From: Ehrlichia ruminantium
GTDB taxonomy: Bacteria; Pseudomonadota; Alphaproteobacteria; Rickettsiales; Anaplasmataceae
Assembly: GCF_009728835.1 (NCBI RefSeq)
Contig: NZ_CP033455.1
Span: 696,826-742,618 of the forward strand
Direction: 5' to 3'
Length of the DNA stretch: 45,793 bases
The stretch's first letter is position 1; each line of letters opens with the position of its first letter. Below are positions 1 to 10,046 of this stretch, in pieces. Under the pieces are notes generated by a model. The model was not told the DNA's origin, did no database searches, and saw nothing but the letters and a program-made list of their open reading frames with translations. The translations under genes were made by a program, and so were the position numbers.

Positions 1-13
1 TAGATAGCTATTT

Positions 14-739
14 ATGAGTAGTACAGTTAATTACAATGAATTGTTGAAATTCTCAAAAATTTCCGATAAATGGTGGGATGAAAAAGGTCCATTTAAACCT
101 TTACATATGATGCATCCTGTGAGAATGCAATACATTATTGATTATATTAACAAAGTTATGCCAAGTGTTGATTTTCAATCATTATCGGTACTTGATGTAG
201 GATGTGGTGGAGGATTGTTAACAGAGTCTATGGCACGTTTAAATATGAAAGTATGTGGAATAGATGCTAGCAAAGAAAATATTAATGTTGCTAAGATACA
301 TGCTTTAGCACGTGGTATATCTAATGTAAATTATTACTGTATGGATATAGAATCTATAGTCGACATTAAAGAAAAGTATGATATTATAACTGTAATGGAA
401 GTAGTAGAACATGTTGATAATCTACCTTTATTTATAAAAAGCATAAGTAGCTTATTAAATGATAATGGTATAATGTTCTTATCTACAATAAATAGAAACA
501 TAAAATCTTTGCTATACGCAGTAATATGTGCTGAATACATACTTAAGTTAGTTCCTTGTGGTACACATCAATGGAACAGATGTGTCAAACCATCTGAAAT
601 TGCAAACCTGCTTTTACTTAATGGTGTATTTTTGCAAGAAATCGTTGGAATGAGTTTTAATTTACTGACAAACTGTTTACAATTGTCTAAGGATATTTCA
701 GTAAATTATATTTTGGCTGCACGTAAATGTGTAGGTTAA
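14..739 (+). CDS. ubiG: Ubiquinone biosynthesis O-methyltransferase UbiG
   Basis: This 241-residue protein is a SAM-dependent methyltransferase of the UbiG family, which carries out both O-methylation steps of ubiquinone synthesis at the inner membrane. SAM-binding motif I is visible as VLDVGCGGG (residues 59-67), preceded by the family's WWDEKGPFKPLH segment (about 20-31) and followed by the acidic GIDAS end of strand 2. Length is normal for UbiG. The ATG at 14 overlaps the bases GAGTAG that end rpiB in a fragment at 34.6 kb, so in this genome ubiG probably begins inside the 3' end of an upstream rpiB-type gene; here the window edge hides it and a TAG lies in that frame at position 1. A partial antisense copy lies at 16570-16664 and its first codons recur at 34605-34622. 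Function is assigned from the family with high confidence. Confidence 0.93.
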   Translation: MSSTVNYNELLKFSKISDKWWDEKGPFKPLHMMHPVRMQYIIDYINKVMPSVDFQSLSVLDVGCGGGLLTESMARLNMKVCGIDASKENINVAKIHALARGISNVNYYCMDIESIVDIKEKYDIITVMEVVEHVDNLPLFIKSISSLLNDNGIMFLSTINRNIKSLLYAVICAEYILKLVPCGTHQWNRCVKPSEIANLLLLNGVFLQEIVGMSFNLLTNCLQLSKDISVNYILAARKCVG

Positions 740-797
740 GTATTAAATACTAAAATTAATTTTGATGATTAAAACAGAAAATTAATGATATATTGCT

Positions 798-1140
798 GAT
801 ACAGATATGATCAATTAATGAGGTTGGGGTGGAAAGTATTCTTACCTATGTCTTTATTTTGGGTTATATTAGTTTCAGGAATTCTAGTATATACTGACTC
901 ACTTCCTAAAAACAATGTGAACAATAAAATACCTAGTTTTGTAGATAATTTATCATAATAAAGTAATACGCTAGAAAATAATATTCAGTATAACTAGATA
1001 GGGAATACAGTGAATAGTGGTAAATCATTCTGAAAGTATGTAAAATTTCTGAGTTGTTTTACATATTAGCTTTTCTATAAATAAATATATAACTACCATT
1101 GTACCAGTACTACGCACGGTAAACAATTCTAATAATAACA
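798..1140 (+). pseudogene. Truncated copy of the nuoH 3' end and its downstream flank
   Basis: From GATACAGATATGATCAATTA onward this stretch closely matches 23963-24272, which is the last ~155 bp of nuoH including the stop plus ~150 bp of flanking non-coding DNA, in the same orientation. It carries about 35 extra bases just after the stop compared with the parent. Because the copied block runs past the gene end it was made from DNA, not from a processed transcript. It has no start and should not be functional. Confidence 0.9.
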
Positions 1141-1643
1141 CATATTGAATACTAATAATTTTTATCAAAATGTAAAAAATGATATACTACTAAGTATTAT
1201 AGTAGTTCGGTAATATTATGTTGAGGATATGGGTTTCTTTTAGAAATGTTTTTTAAAAGATGTAAAACCTTATCAAAATTGAAAGCGTACACAATCCTGT
1301 TAGTATTTATGTAAATTATAATTGTACTAATTTATAATATGAAAAATGATTAAGTATACACACTAAAAAAGATGCACAAATATTTCTGATATTTTGTGTT
1401 ATGCACTACTAAAGAAATTAAGAGCAATATTTTTAAGGTATACTTTAAAGATCCTCAACATTTGAACATGACCCTAATGAAGGGTTTTATTTATTTGCAA
1501 CATAGAAAAAAATGCATCCACAGAATTAGTAAAATGTTCACATAGTGAGTAATTACCCAGGCATGCATGCATATATCATTGCTATTGATAGTGAATCAAT
1601 AATACAATAAAGTTATTTTTATAGGCTCACCTTTACCAAAGTT
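1141..1643. other. Intergenic region without recognised gene
   Basis: AT-rich DNA without a convincing ORF. A small inverted repeat (ACTACTA / TAGTAGT) lies near 1182-1204, and a palindromic GCATGCATGC near 1562. A short open stretch near 1462-1500 would read FEHDPNEGFYLFAT on the plus strand and may be another eroded gene fragment; I could not assign a parent. Confidence 0.4.
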
Positions 1644-2045
1644 CTATAATAGAGATGATATACGATTACGTAATAACTGATTAGCTGCAACACCACCAGT
1701 CACTACTAATTTGTTAATTCTATGATCTATAGCTCGTGAGATATCAATAGCATTACTAATCCTATTCACCAATATATCTCCAACACAATCTTGAAAAGAA
1801 GCTGAAATATTACATATAAATTCATCGTTTATATGCTCTTGATTAGCAATAATATTTCTTATAGCTGTTTTAATACCAGAAAAAGAAAAATCACATCCAC
1901 AACGATTAGTTAATGCACGAGGTAAAAAAAAACTCTTGCTATTGCCCATTAAAGATTTCTTTTCAATAATTGGTCCACCAAGATATCCTAAATTCAACAT
2001 TCTTGCTACCTTATCAAAAACTTCACCAAGTGAATCATCTAAAAA
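1644..2045 (-). pseudogene. Internal fragment of tRNA threonylcarbamoyladenosine synthase TsaD
   Basis: The minus strand encodes about 133 residues that match the middle of TsaD (Gcp/YgjD/Kae1): LDDSLGEVFDKVARMLNLGY, then a CDFSFSGIKTA segment and the VVTGGVAANQLLRNR motif. TsaD makes the t6A37 modification and is normally about 340 residues, so the N-terminal metal-binding half (including the HxxxH motif) and the C-terminal end are missing. The open frame continues a short way upstream through unrelated codons. It lies directly after ccmH on the same strand. An intact tsaD, which is essential, must lie elsewhere; this is most likely a truncated duplicate, although the frame itself is undamaged. 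Confidence 0.85.
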
Positions 2046-2100
2046 AGCTAGAGCTTTTTTATGGTTATTATTCAATACAGCTAATAATACAATAACTTTC

Positions 2101-2502
2101 CTATGTTTTATAATAAATAAATTTTAATATTAAAATTATTCCTAATCCAAATATAAATATGGGTAAGAACCATAATAAATAAGCATATGAATTATATGGT
2201 GGTATAATAATTATTTGATTACCATAATGATTTCTTAATTCTTCAATTATTTGACTGTCATCGTATCCATTTTTAATGTGGTTGCGTATTAATACACGCA
2301 TATCATGGGCAAATTGTGATTGTGATTCATAAATGGACTCTCCAGAACAAATTAAACATCTAGTTATTTTAAATAAGTTAATAGCACGTAATTCCATTTC
2401 AGTATTTTTGAGTTTTTCATCTACTGAAAATGAATATGCAGAAGAAAATGCAAACATTACAATGAGTGATATAATTAGTATTATGTTATTTCTCAGATTC
2501 AC
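2101..2502 (-). CDS. ccmH: Cytochrome c-type biogenesis protein CcmH
   Basis: The 133-residue product has an N-terminal hydrophobic signal or anchor segment (residues 6-24), the CcmH thiol motif RCLICSGES (R48, C49, C52), and a C-terminal membrane helix at about 107-127. CcmH keeps the apocytochrome c CXXCH cysteines reduced and works with CcmF/CcmI in haem attachment on the periplasmic side of the membrane. The motif differs from the common RCxxCQGQS by having SGES. The length and the one-domain layout fit a short CcmH without the fused TPR part. It overlaps the preceding gene by 17 bp and closes the long minus-strand isc unit, so it is probably translationally coupled. Confidence 0.9.
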   Translation of the reverse strand: MNLRNNIILIISLIVMFAFSSAYSFSVDEKLKNTEMELRAINLFKITRCLICSGESIYESQSQFAHDMRVLIRNHIKNGYDDSQIIEELRNHYGNQIIIIPPYNSYAYLLWFLPIFIFGLGIILILKFIYYKT

Positions 2503-3556
2503 GATGATCTACATCTACAATGGTTTTAATTTTTTTCATAAAATCCTTATATGGAACCTTCCCAACAAATACATTAAAGGGATCTTTTTTTTCACTTACT
2601 GATAATGTAACACTATCCTTATCTTTCATATCTGAAACTTCATCATATATATATTTACTTAAAGCCGATGATAAATTATCTTTATTTATCAGTTTAGTGT
2701 AAAATAATTCTACCAATTGTCTAATAGCATCTTGATGATTACTCATTTTTATAATCAACTTTCCTTCATCATTGAATTGGTTATCTAAAGAAAGAGGAAT
2801 TGATAATTTTCCATTAATTTCAATTGATGAATCCTTAAATTTTAAATCTATACTTCCTATATCAGCATCAACTTGCTTGAAACCAATATCTGTCATAATT
2901 AGTGTGATTAAATTATTATTTATGGTTGCATTAATAGGATTATTATCTGTATTAGTAATAATATCAGCATTTACCTTATATTGTAAGTTTGTCGTAGCAC
3001 CATTTGGAGTCTTAGATTCTTTAGTTTCTATAAAGAAAGAGTTTTTCCCTATGTTATTTTTATTATTACAACTAATACCACTATCTTGATACTTTATTGA
3101 TTTAAAATATAATTTCTTTATACTTTTATCTTTAAATAACATAAACAGTAGATTTTCAGAAGGTTGAATTAATGCTTTTAAACCATGGTTGAATTTACAA
3201 CTTACTATATTTGTAGGATCACTATTTGTAATTTTTGTTTTATTATTTACTTTAAGTTCACTTTCTGATACTGAAAACTCTAATTTGTTATCCAATATAC
3301 TATATTTAACTGATAACGAAGGGGTAAGTATAGTTATTGGAGATAAATTTACTTTAAAATTTGAAACCTTAACATAAGGAGTAAAAGGGAATCCTAAAAT
3401 TTGTATATCACCATATATTGCAGAAACATGAAGAAAAGCTTTTGATATAGTTGCTTTTATTTGGGTTGCTACAACAAACCAAGCACCTGTGTATATGGAA
3501 GAAAGTGATAGTATGATTAATAATATCACTACTAATTTTTTACTAAAATGTTTCAT
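2486..3556 (-). CDS. Membrane-anchored exported protein, DUF2125-like
   Basis: This 356-residue protein starts with [21 protein letters not shown], a clear signal-anchor, and continues as a soluble, beta-rich, presumably periplasmic domain. The layout (one N-terminal helix, then a W-x-A-type start and repeated short strands such as [13 protein letters not shown]) resembles the alphaproteobacterial DUF2125 family, but I assign this only tentatively and know no function. The start codon overlaps the stop of the ferredoxin gene (ATGA), and its end overlaps ccmH, so it is embedded in the isc-ccmH unit. A truncated inverted copy of an internal piece (about 2934-3048) lies at 28098-28215. Confidence 0.75.
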   Translation of the reverse strand: MKHFSKKLVVILLIILSLSSIYTGAWFVVATQIKATISKAFLHVSAIYGDIQILGFPFTPYVKVSNFKVNLSPITILTPSLSVKYSILDNKLEFSVSESELKVNNKTKITNSDPTNIVSCKFNHGLKALIQPSENLLFMLFKDKSIKKLYFKSIKYQDSGISCNNKNNIGKNSFFIETKESKTPNGATTNLQYKVNADIITNTDNNPINATINNNLITLIMTDIGFKQVDADIGSIDLKFKDSSIEINGKLSIPLSLDNQFNDEGKLIIKMSNHQDAIRQLVELFYTKLINKDNLSSALSKYIYDEVSDMKDKDSVTLSVSEKKDPFNVFVGKVPYKDFMKKIKTIVDVDHRESEK

Positions 3557-3921
3557 GTATTTACAACTTCACTGTTATTTTTTGTAAAAGAGATATTCCG
3601 GGTTTCATTAGGTAATATTACACATAACCCATCAAGTTCTTTTGTTAAGATAATTTGACACCCAAGACGTGAAGTATCTGTTAAACCGAAAGCTAAATCT
3701 AACATATCATTCTCTTCATCAGAAATCTCATTGTGTTGCTCGACAATGTTATACCAGCTTGGATCAATTATTACATGACATGTAGAACATGCTAAAGAAC
3801 CCTCACATGCACCTTCCAAATCTACATTATTTCTATGTGCTAAACTTAGTAAAGTTTCTCCGTCATAAGCTTCATATGTCTTTCTACTTCCATCTGGTGA
3901 AATAAATGTTATTAATGGCAC
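3553..3921 (-). CDS. fdx: [2Fe-2S] ferredoxin of the ISC system
   Basis: The 122-residue product is an adrenodoxin-type ferredoxin. Its cluster ligands are C39, C45 and C48 ([10 protein letters not shown]) and C88 (LGCQI). It supplies electrons for Fe-S cluster assembly on IscU. It sits 28 bp downstream of hscA, the usual hscBA-fdx order, and its stop overlaps the start of the next gene by 4 bp. The C-terminus is slightly longer than in E. coli Fdx. Confidence 0.95.
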   Translation of the reverse strand: MPLITFISPDGSRKTYEAYDGETLLSLAHRNNVDLEGACEGSLACSTCHVIIDPSWYNIVEQHNEISDEENDMLDLAFGLTDTSRLGCQIILTKELDGLCVILPNETRNISFTKNNSEVVNT

Positions 3922-3949
3922 GGCGTATCTCCAATATCGTTATATTTAT

Positions 3950-5812
3950 TTAACTACTAATATTACAGTTATCAATAGATTTTTTTAAGTAAAAATCCAT
4001 TCGTTTTTTTATAAAGCTAGATGCTTGTAATTCAACATAATTAATAGCATCTTTAATCTGATCAATATGATTAGTCAATAATATTTTTTCTGCATCATCT
4101 AATACTTGATTAAGTATTATTAACTCTGATTGTGATATTAAGTCTTTATCATCAGTAAGTGCTTTCTTAATTATTGATATAACCCTTTGAGCTTCAATTT
4201 TTTGCTCAGTTAGTAGACGTGTATTCATATCACTATCAAAATTTTTTACAGATTCTGTAATATTATTTTCTATTTCTTTTTGATCTAACTTTAATGCATT
4301 ATTAATGCTGACAGATTGTTTTATTCCTGTCAATTTTTCTTGTGCTGAAACAGTTAATAATCCATCCATATCAATTTGGAATTCTACTTTAACTTTTGCA
4401 TAACCTGCAGGTAATGGTGGTATTCCTTTTAAATCAAATTTAGCTAAAGACTTATTGTGTTCTATCATTTCTCGTTCTCCTTGACAAACGTGAATCTGTA
4501 TTGCATTCTGTCCATCAACATAAGTAGTAAATTCTTGTGTAGCAAATGCAGGTATCGGTGTATTTCTTGGTATGATTTTCTCTACAATACCACCTATTGT
4601 TTCAATCCCTAGTGACAGTGGTAAAGTATCTATAAGTAAGTTTTTATTTTTTACATGTGGATTTGATAAATAATATGCTTGTAAAGCCGCCCCTATAGCT
4701 ACTATTTTTTCAGGATCTACATCACAAAATACTCTATTATGAAATATATTGTTTAACATGTCTTTAATTATAGGCATTTTAGTGGCACCACCTACTAATA
4801 TTACTTTTTTGATGTCTTTGTAAGGAAGCTTTATGCTATCGATTGTTGAAAGTACAATCTCTAATGTTTCTTTTAATAGTTCTAGTGTTATATTATTGAG
4901 CTCATCTCTAGTAACGCTGCATGAAAAATTTTCGTCTTTGATTCTAAAAATAAAAGTTCCACTATCATGATTACTTAAATATTCTTTAGCAGATCTTACA
5001 TCAGAAATTAACTCCTTTAGTGTTTCTTTATTAAAGTCTGCATTACTAACATGTGACTCTGCCTGATATTTTTCATATATAAATTTTGCAAATAAGTAGT
5101 CTATGTCATCTCCACCTAAATTTGTATTACCGCCAGTCGCTAGGACTTGGAATACTCCATCATGTAACTTTAGTATTGATATGTCAAACGTTCCACCTCC
5201 TAAATCATATATCATACATATACTGTCGTGTTCTGATTTTTCAATTCCGTATGCTAATGCTGCTGCAGTTGGTTCATTTAATAGACGTAGTACTTCAAGG
5301 TTAGCAAGTTGTGCAGCATCTTTTGTAGCTTTTCTTGCTACTTCATCAAAATATGCTGGTACAGTTATAACAACTTTTTTAACATCTAAGTTACTGCTAT
5401 CTTTTACAATTTGACATAGTTTTTTGAGAATTTCTGCTGATATTTCAACTGGGGTAGCATATGTGTTATCTTGTTTTTTTATATATATATTATTATCTCC
5501 TATATCAACTGTATTAAATAACAGCTCTGAAGACAATTGATCAATATCTTTAACTGATTTTCCCATTAAGCGCTTTATTGAAGAAATAGTATAACCATTG
5601 TCATTAGAGTTTTTACCTACTTGTACTTGATTACTATCAAGATAGCTAACAATTGAAGGAATAAGAGAATTGCCATCTTTGTCTTTGAATATGATAACTT
5701 TGCCATTGTGACTATCCAGCATAGATATTAAGGAGTTAGTAGTACCTAAATCTATCCCGAATGCTATAGATATATTTTCTTCTTCTGGATCTGTTATGTT
5801 AACTAATTCCAT
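3950..5812 (-). CDS. hscA: Fe-S cluster assembly chaperone HscA (Hsp70 type)
   Basis: The 620-residue product is an Hsp70 with an actin-like ATPase domain beginning GIDLGTTNS (19-27), phosphate-2 motif IYDLGGGTFDIS, adenosine motif LVGGATKMP, and a shorter substrate-binding domain ending in a helical lid. It is HscA rather than DnaK because it follows hscB by 3 bp, precedes fdx, has an N-terminal extension before the first strand, and lacks DnaK's acidic EEVD-like tail. HscA with HscB binds the LPPVK loop of IscU, intact in this cluster's IscU, and promotes cluster release in the cytoplasm. Confidence 0.95.
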   Translation of the reverse strand: MELVNITDPEEENISIAFGIDLGTTNSLISMLDSHNGKVIIFKDKDGNSLIPSIVSYLDSNQVQVGKNSNDNGYTISSIKRLMGKSVKDIDQLSSELLFNTVDIGDNNIYIKKQDNTYATPVEISAEILKKLCQIVKDSSNLDVKKVVITVPAYFDEVARKATKDAAQLANLEVLRLLNEPTAAALAYGIEKSEHDSICMIYDLGGGTFDISILKLHDGVFQVLATGGNTNLGGDDIDYLFAKFIYEKYQAESHVSNADFNKETLKELISDVRSAKEYLSNHDSGTFIFRIKDENFSCSVTRDELNNITLELLKETLEIVLSTIDSIKLPYKDIKKVILVGGATKMPIIKDMLNNIFHNRVFCDVDPEKIVAIGAALQAYYLSNPHVKNKNLLIDTLPLSLGIETIGGIVEKIIPRNTPIPAFATQEFTTYVDGQNAIQIHVCQGEREMIEHNKSLAKFDLKGIPPLPAGYAKVKVEFQIDMDGLLTVSAQEKLTGIKQSVSINNALKLDQKEIENNITESVKNFDSDMNTRLLTEQKIEAQRVISIIKKALTDDKDLISQSELIILNQVLDDAEKILLTNHIDQIKDAINYVELQASSFIKKRMDFYLKKSIDNCNISS

Positions 5813-5815
5813 TGA

Positions 5816-6250
5816 CTAATTCCTCCTATCTTCTTGAATTCTTTTTACATATTTCAATTTTATGAGCTGTTTAGCAGCTTCATTGAAGTCCTCTACAAGA
5901 AAAGCATTTTCCATAGCTTTGGTACATAATATAACATGGTGCTGAATATCAATATCATTCGATTCACTAAGTGTGAATACTTCTCCGATTATGTCGTTTA
6001 TATCTTCCTTATTTGCAGTAATTCCTTTTATTTCTAATAAGTATTCTGCTCTTTTTATAGAAGATTTTAAAGTTTGATATGCTTTGTTTATTTCTGCTAT
6101 ATTATCCAATGCTAACTTTTTTTCAGATTTCAGAAAAAATAAGTCAGGGTGATGTTTACTTTGTAATGTTATATAGTTTTTTTCTAATGTTTGCATATTA
6201 ATAAAAAACTGTGGACTCATGTTGAATAATGAAAAGTAATCTTTATACAT
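5816..6250 (-). CDS. hscB: Co-chaperone HscB (J-domain)
   Basis: I start the protein at MYKDYFSLFN (ATG at 6250-6248), giving 144 residues. An upstream in-frame ATG at 6328 would lie deep inside iscA and add residues unlike the family. The J-domain carries the HPD motif (residues 34-36) that stimulates HscA ATPase, and the C-terminal helical domain (about 75-144) is the IscU-binding part. The start codon overlaps the last codons of iscA by 8 bp, so translation is coupled. Confidence 0.92.
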   Translation of the reverse strand: MYKDYFSLFNMSPQFFINMQTLEKNYITLQSKHHPDLFFLKSEKKLALDNIAEINKAYQTLKSSIKRAEYLLEIKGITANKEDINDIIGEVFTLSESNDIDIQHHVILCTKAMENAFLVEDFNEAAKQLIKLKYVKRIQEDRRN

Positions 6251-6674
6251 AGAAACTTTCTCCACAACCACACCTTCCTTTTTCATTTGGATTTTTAAAT
6301 ACAAAACCCGAAGATATTTTATCTTCAATATGATCTACTTCTGTTCCTTTAATAAACATCATAGCTTTAGGATCAATTAAGATTATCAAATTTTTATCTT
6401 GATATTTTATTTCAATTTGTACGTCTAACACCTTGATATCGTATGCATATTCTATACTATATTTGAAACCAAAACATCCTTTTTGAGCTACTATTATTCT
6501 AATGCCAATAGCAGCACCTTCTTTCTTATCGATAAGTTCTTTGATCTTTTTTATAGCATTTTTTGTTAGAGTAATAGGAGATTTATCTGTAAAACCACTA
6601 TTTATAGAATATTTTATCTGCGAATCACATGTACTTTCTTGATTATTATGTGATACCGAAATTTCTTTATTCAT
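6243..6674 (-). CDS. iscA: A-type Fe-S carrier IscA
   Basis: The 143-residue protein has the A-type carrier fold with the three conserved cysteines: C67 (KGCFGFKY) and C135/C137 in the terminal GRCGCGESF. It receives clusters or iron and passes them to apoproteins. The first 30 or so residues, rich in Ser and Asn, are an extension compared with the roughly 107-residue E. coli IscA; no better internal start is seen before PITLTKNAIKKI. It lies between iscU and hscB. Confidence 0.93.
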   Translation of the reverse strand: MNKEISVSHNNQESTCDSQIKYSINSGFTDKSPITLTKNAIKKIKELIDKKEGAAIGIRIIVAQKGCFGFKYSIEYAYDIKVLDVQIEIKYQDKNLIILIDPKAMMFIKGTEVDHIEDKISSGFVFKNPNEKGRCGCGESFYV

Positions 6675-6723
6675 AAATAAACCTTATGTTACATAATTAC
6701 TGTGTTATCCTCCAGTAATATTA

Positions 6724-7119
6724 TCATTTTTTCTGTTTTTGTGCTTGTTTCATATGATAATCACTGATTGCTGCCTTTACAGCATCCTCTGCAAGTAATG
6801 AACAATGTATTTTTACAGGAGGTAGGCTCAGTTCTTTTGCTAATACTGTATTTTTTAATTGATGCGCTTCAGCTACTGTTTTGCCTTTTATTAATTCAGT
6901 AGCTAATGAACTAGCTGCAATTGCTGCTCCACATCCAAAAGTTTTAAATTTTGCATCTATAATTCTTCCGTTGTCGTCTACTTTAATCTGTAATTTCATT
7001 ACATCACCACAGCTTGGAGCTCCTACTAAACCTGTGCCTACGCTGTAATCTTCTTTAGGTAAAGTACCAACGTTTCTAGGATTTTTATAATGTTCTAAAA
7101 GAAGTTCACTGTAACTCAT
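6724..7119 (-). CDS. iscU: Fe-S cluster scaffold IscU
   Basis: The 131-residue scaffold has all ligands for the nascent cluster: C37 and D39 (PSCGDV), C63 (FGCGAA) and C106 (IHCSLL). The LPPVK chaperone-recognition loop (99-103) is intact. Sulfur comes from IscS, encoded 33 bp upstream, and clusters leave through HscA/HscB. The length and order iscS-iscU-iscA are normal. Confidence 0.96.
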   Translation of the reverse strand: MSYSELLLEHYKNPRNVGTLPKEDYSVGTGLVGAPSCGDVMKLQIKVDDNGRIIDAKFKTFGCGAAIAASSLATELIKGKTVAEAHQLKNTVLAKELSLPPVKIHCSLLAEDAVKAAISDYHMKQAQKQKK

Positions 7120-7152
7120 ATAAATACCTCATAATTACCAAATAAATAAAAA

Positions 7153-8418
7153 TTAATGCACATCCCACTTAATCTCGTTAAGATCTATACCTTCCTGAAC
7201 CATTTCCCATAAAGGACTCATATCGCGTAGTTTCTTTATGCTACTTACAATAAGGTTTGATGCATATAAAATTTCTTCTTTTGTAGTAAACCTACCTAAT
7301 CCGAACCTAATGGATGAATGTTCCAGATCTTTATCTATATTTAATGCACGTAAAACATAAGATGGTTCAAGGGAAGCAGATGTGCAAGCAGACCCTGAAC
7401 TTACTGCTAAATTATTAATTGCCATAATAATGGATTCTCCTTCTACATATGGAAAACTTAAATTTAAATTTCCTGCTATACGTTGCTCGTAATCGCCATT
7501 TAATACTACATATGGTAGATGTTTTTTTATTTCATTATACAAAATATCTCGTAATTCTTTTATTCTAATAGCTTCATCTTCCATTACTTCTTGCGCTATA
7601 GATGCTGCTTCTCCTAATCCTACTGCTAATGGAGTAGGTATTGTTCCGGATCTCATACCACGTTCTTGACCACCACCGCTTATTATAGGAGTAAGTCTTA
7701 TTCTTGGTTGACGCTTACGTACATATAATGCTCCTATACCCATTGGGGCATATATTTTATGTCCTGATATACTCAGTAAGTCTATATTCATTTTATTTAC
7801 ATCTATTGGTATTTTACCAAAAGCTTGAGCTGCGTCAGTGTGAAAAAACACTCCATGATCACGACAAATTTTTCCTATTTCTTCTATTGGTTGAATGACA
7901 CCAATTTCATTATTTACCATCATAACAGATACTAATATTGTCTTATCTGTTATAGCTGATTCTAATAAATTAAGATCTAAAATTCCATTTTGTTGTACAT
8001 CTAAATAGGTGACACAAAATCCTTCTGTTTCTAGATGGCGGCATGAATCTAAGACACATTTATGTTCTGTACGTACTGTAATAATATGATGTCCCTTATT
8101 CTTATAAAAATTTGCTACACCTTTAATTGCTAAATTATTTGATTCTGTTGCGCCAGAAGTAAATATTACTTCTTTACTTTCAGCATTTATTAAAGATGCA
8201 ACTTTTTCCCGTGCTAATTCAACAGCTGCTTCAGCTTTCCATCCAAAACAATGACTACGTGAATGAGGATTAGAAAATTCTTGAAAATATGGGATCATAG
8301 CTTCTAATACTCTACCATCTATTTTAGTCGTAGATTGATAGTCAAGAAATATAGGTAGTTTAATATGTTGTTGTATCTCTTTTATTTGTTCCATGTTATA
8401 ACCTGTTTTGGATATCAT
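7153..8418 (-). CDS. iscS: Cysteine desulfurase IscS
   Basis: The 421-residue PLP enzyme converts cysteine to alanine and a persulfide. PLP lysine K221 lies in [12 protein letters not shown], the stacking histidine H119 in RTEHK, and the mobile persulfide cysteine C345 in [13 protein letters not shown], the group I (IscS) loop. The family's usual start is near [12 protein letters not shown], so the first 20 residues are an extension; M9 is an alternative start. It is followed 33 bp later by iscU and preceded by the IscR/desulfurase fusion, so the cluster encodes two desulfurases in tandem. Confidence 0.95.
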   Translation of the reverse strand: MISKTGYNMEQIKEIQQHIKLPIFLDYQSTTKIDGRVLEAMIPYFQEFSNPHSRSHCFGWKAEAAVELAREKVASLINAESKEVIFTSGATESNNLAIKGVANFYKNKGHHIITVRTEHKCVLDSCRHLETEGFCVTYLDVQQNGILDLNLLESAITDKTILVSVMMVNNEIGVIQPIEEIGKICRDHGVFFHTDAAQAFGKIPIDVNKMNIDLLSISGHKIYAPMGIGALYVRKRQPRIRLTPIISGGGQERGMRSGTIPTPLAVGLGEAASIAQEVMEDEAIRIKELRDILYNEIKKHLPYVVLNGDYEQRIAGNLNLSFPYVEGESIIMAINNLAVSSGSACTSASLEPSYVLRALNIDKDLEHSSIRFGLGRFTTKEEILYASNLIVSSIKKLRDMSPLWEMVQEGIDLNEIKWDVH

Positions 8419-8465
8419 TAATGATATAGTAATATTCTAACTTTTGCACCATGTTACACCTAACT

Positions 8466-10046
8466 TTATTTATACATTTGATTATGCGTATATATTTTAT
8501 ACCAACAATTCACTATCTCTCTTATGTGGTCGTCTGTAGTATCGGGGCTTAAGCTAATCCTTATTGAGTTGTTTGCCACATCTTCACTTATTCCCATAGC
8601 AGATAATACATGTGAATGTCCTGCTACTCCTGTAGAACATGCAGATCCATTACCTACTGCAATATTGTTAATATCAAAACTTATCACCTGAATTTCATGA
8701 TTAACATTAGGCATTGAAATACAGCTAGTATTTGGTAGTCTATTTACATCCTTACTAAATATTTGGGCATCTGGAACCAAACATAATATTTCATTTTCTA
8801 ATTTATTTCTTAATTTTTCAATAGCAAGCATTTTTTTTACAGAAGTTTGTAAGTTATTAAGTGATATAGATAGTAAGTATATTGCTAAAATATTTTCAGT
8901 GCCAGCTCTTAATCCCTTCTCTTGATGACCACCTAGTATCATAGGTTTTATCTTTATTTTATTGCTATTGAAAAATAATACTCCTGCTCCAGCAATACTA
9001 CCGAGTTTATGTGATGAAATTGTTAGTAAATCAACTCCTAAATCTTCAATATCTATATGAATCTTTCCACATGCCTGTACAGCATCTGTATGTACTAATG
9101 CTCCAAACTTATGTGACAACTCTACTATTTTTTTTATTGGCTGGATAACACCAGTCTCATTATTTGCTGTCATTACTGATACTAATATCTTTTGATCTTT
9201 AAATTTATATAAAAGATTGCTTAATTCATCTAAACAAATTATTCCGTTAGAATCCACAGGTATTAATTCTGCATTAGTAGCGCTATTTATAATAGATAGG
9301 TGTTCTATAGAAGAAATTAAATGCTTATAATCTAATGTACTGTTAATAACTAAATTATTTGCTTCTGTTCCAGATGAAGTAAAAATTGCATCATGATGTT
9401 GAGCATTTAACTGATTAATAGCTGTGTTTCTTGCTTCTTCTACTATACTTCTTGTTTTTTGCCCTAATTTGTGTATTGAAGATGGATTATATATATTTAG
9501 GTAACATGAATTATTTAAATGATATTTTATTTCAGGTAATACCGTAGATGTTGAATTGTAATCAGCATATATGTATGGATTAGTATCATTATGCGATGCT
9601 ATACTCGATTTAAAGTTATTATTTAATATGTCTTCTAATGAAGTATTGTTTAAATAGTTTTTTATATGGTTTCCTATATCATCCCACAAATTATGTGCTA
9701 CACATCTGGTATTATTTAATAGACAACTAGTGTGATTATTTTCGCATCTTGTAATCTTGATATCTTCTCCTATTGACTCAAGAATAAGGCTAAGTGTAAT
9801 TAAGTTGGGGGCAACACTTAATGAATAACCACCACCTGGACCTTTTGTAGCATTAACAAGTCCTTTTTTCTTTAGTTGGGCAATTATTCGTTCAAGGTAT
9901 CCTTCAGATAGAGATTGGTTATTTGCAATATATGACATTCTTACTGGTTGCAGCTTATTTTGTTGTGTATGAAGACCCTGTGCTAGTTTCACCATGAACA
10001 TTATAGCATAACGTAACCTAGTTGTAATTAACATATCAATATCCAC
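8466..10046 (-). CDS. Rrf2/IscR-type regulator fused to a second cysteine desulfurase-like domain
   Basis: The 526-residue protein joins two domains. Residues 5-140 are an Rrf2/IscR winged-helix regulator (TTRLRYAIMFMVKLA, then LSEGYLERIIAQLKKKGLV and KGPGGGYSL). They retain the Fe-S ligand pattern C101, C108, C115, H118, with CX6CX6CX2H spacing instead of the CX5CX5CX2H of E. coli IscR. Residues 157-526 are a NifS/IscS-fold domain with H249 (SIEHLS), PLP lysine K347 (TISSHKLGS) and catalytic cysteine C470 (GNGSACSTG). As first gene of the isc unit it probably senses cluster status and represses its own promoter, while the second domain may supply sulfur. Similar fusions are annotated in other Anaplasmataceae, so it is not a local frameshift product. 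M5 is an equally good start. A small fragment recurs at 42737-42789. Confidence 0.88.
   Translation of the reverse strand: MDIDMLITTRLRYAIMFMVKLAQGLHTQQNKLQPVRMSYIANNQSLSEGYLERIIAQLKKKGLVNATKGPGGGYSLSVAPNLITLSLILESIGEDIKITRCENNHTSCLLNNTRCVAHNLWDDIGNHIKNYLNNTSLEDILNNNFKSSIASHNDTNPYIYADYNSTSTVLPEIKYHLNNSCYLNIYNPSSIHKLGQKTRSIVEEARNTAINQLNAQHHDAIFTSSGTEANNLVINSTLDYKHLISSIEHLSIINSATNAELIPVDSNGIICLDELSNLLYKFKDQKILVSVMTANNETGVIQPIKKIVELSHKFGALVHTDAVQACGKIHIDIEDLGVDLLTISSHKLGSIAGAGVLFFNSNKIKIKPMILGGHQEKGLRAGTENILAIYLLSISLNNLQTSVKKMLAIEKLRNKLENEILCLVPDAQIFSKDVNRLPNTSCISMPNVNHEIQVISFDINNIAVGNGSACSTGVAGHSHVLSAMGISEDVANNSIRISLSPDTTDDHIREIVNCWYKIYTHNQMYK

Noticed and set aside
1644-2075. Functional short TsaD
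   Set aside because: It lacks the metal-binding half and the C-terminus, so it cannot be active on its own.
5103-5414. 103-codon plus-strand ORF within hscA
   Set aside because: Antisense shadow of well-conserved hscA codons.
6251-6328. N-terminal extension of HscB from the upstream ATG
   Set aside because: It lies inside iscA and gives residues unlike the J-domain family; the start at 6250 fits better.
8466-10046. Fusion as a sequencing error joining two genes
   Set aside because: Both domains are in one uninterrupted frame with a natural linker, and such fusions are annotated in related genera.
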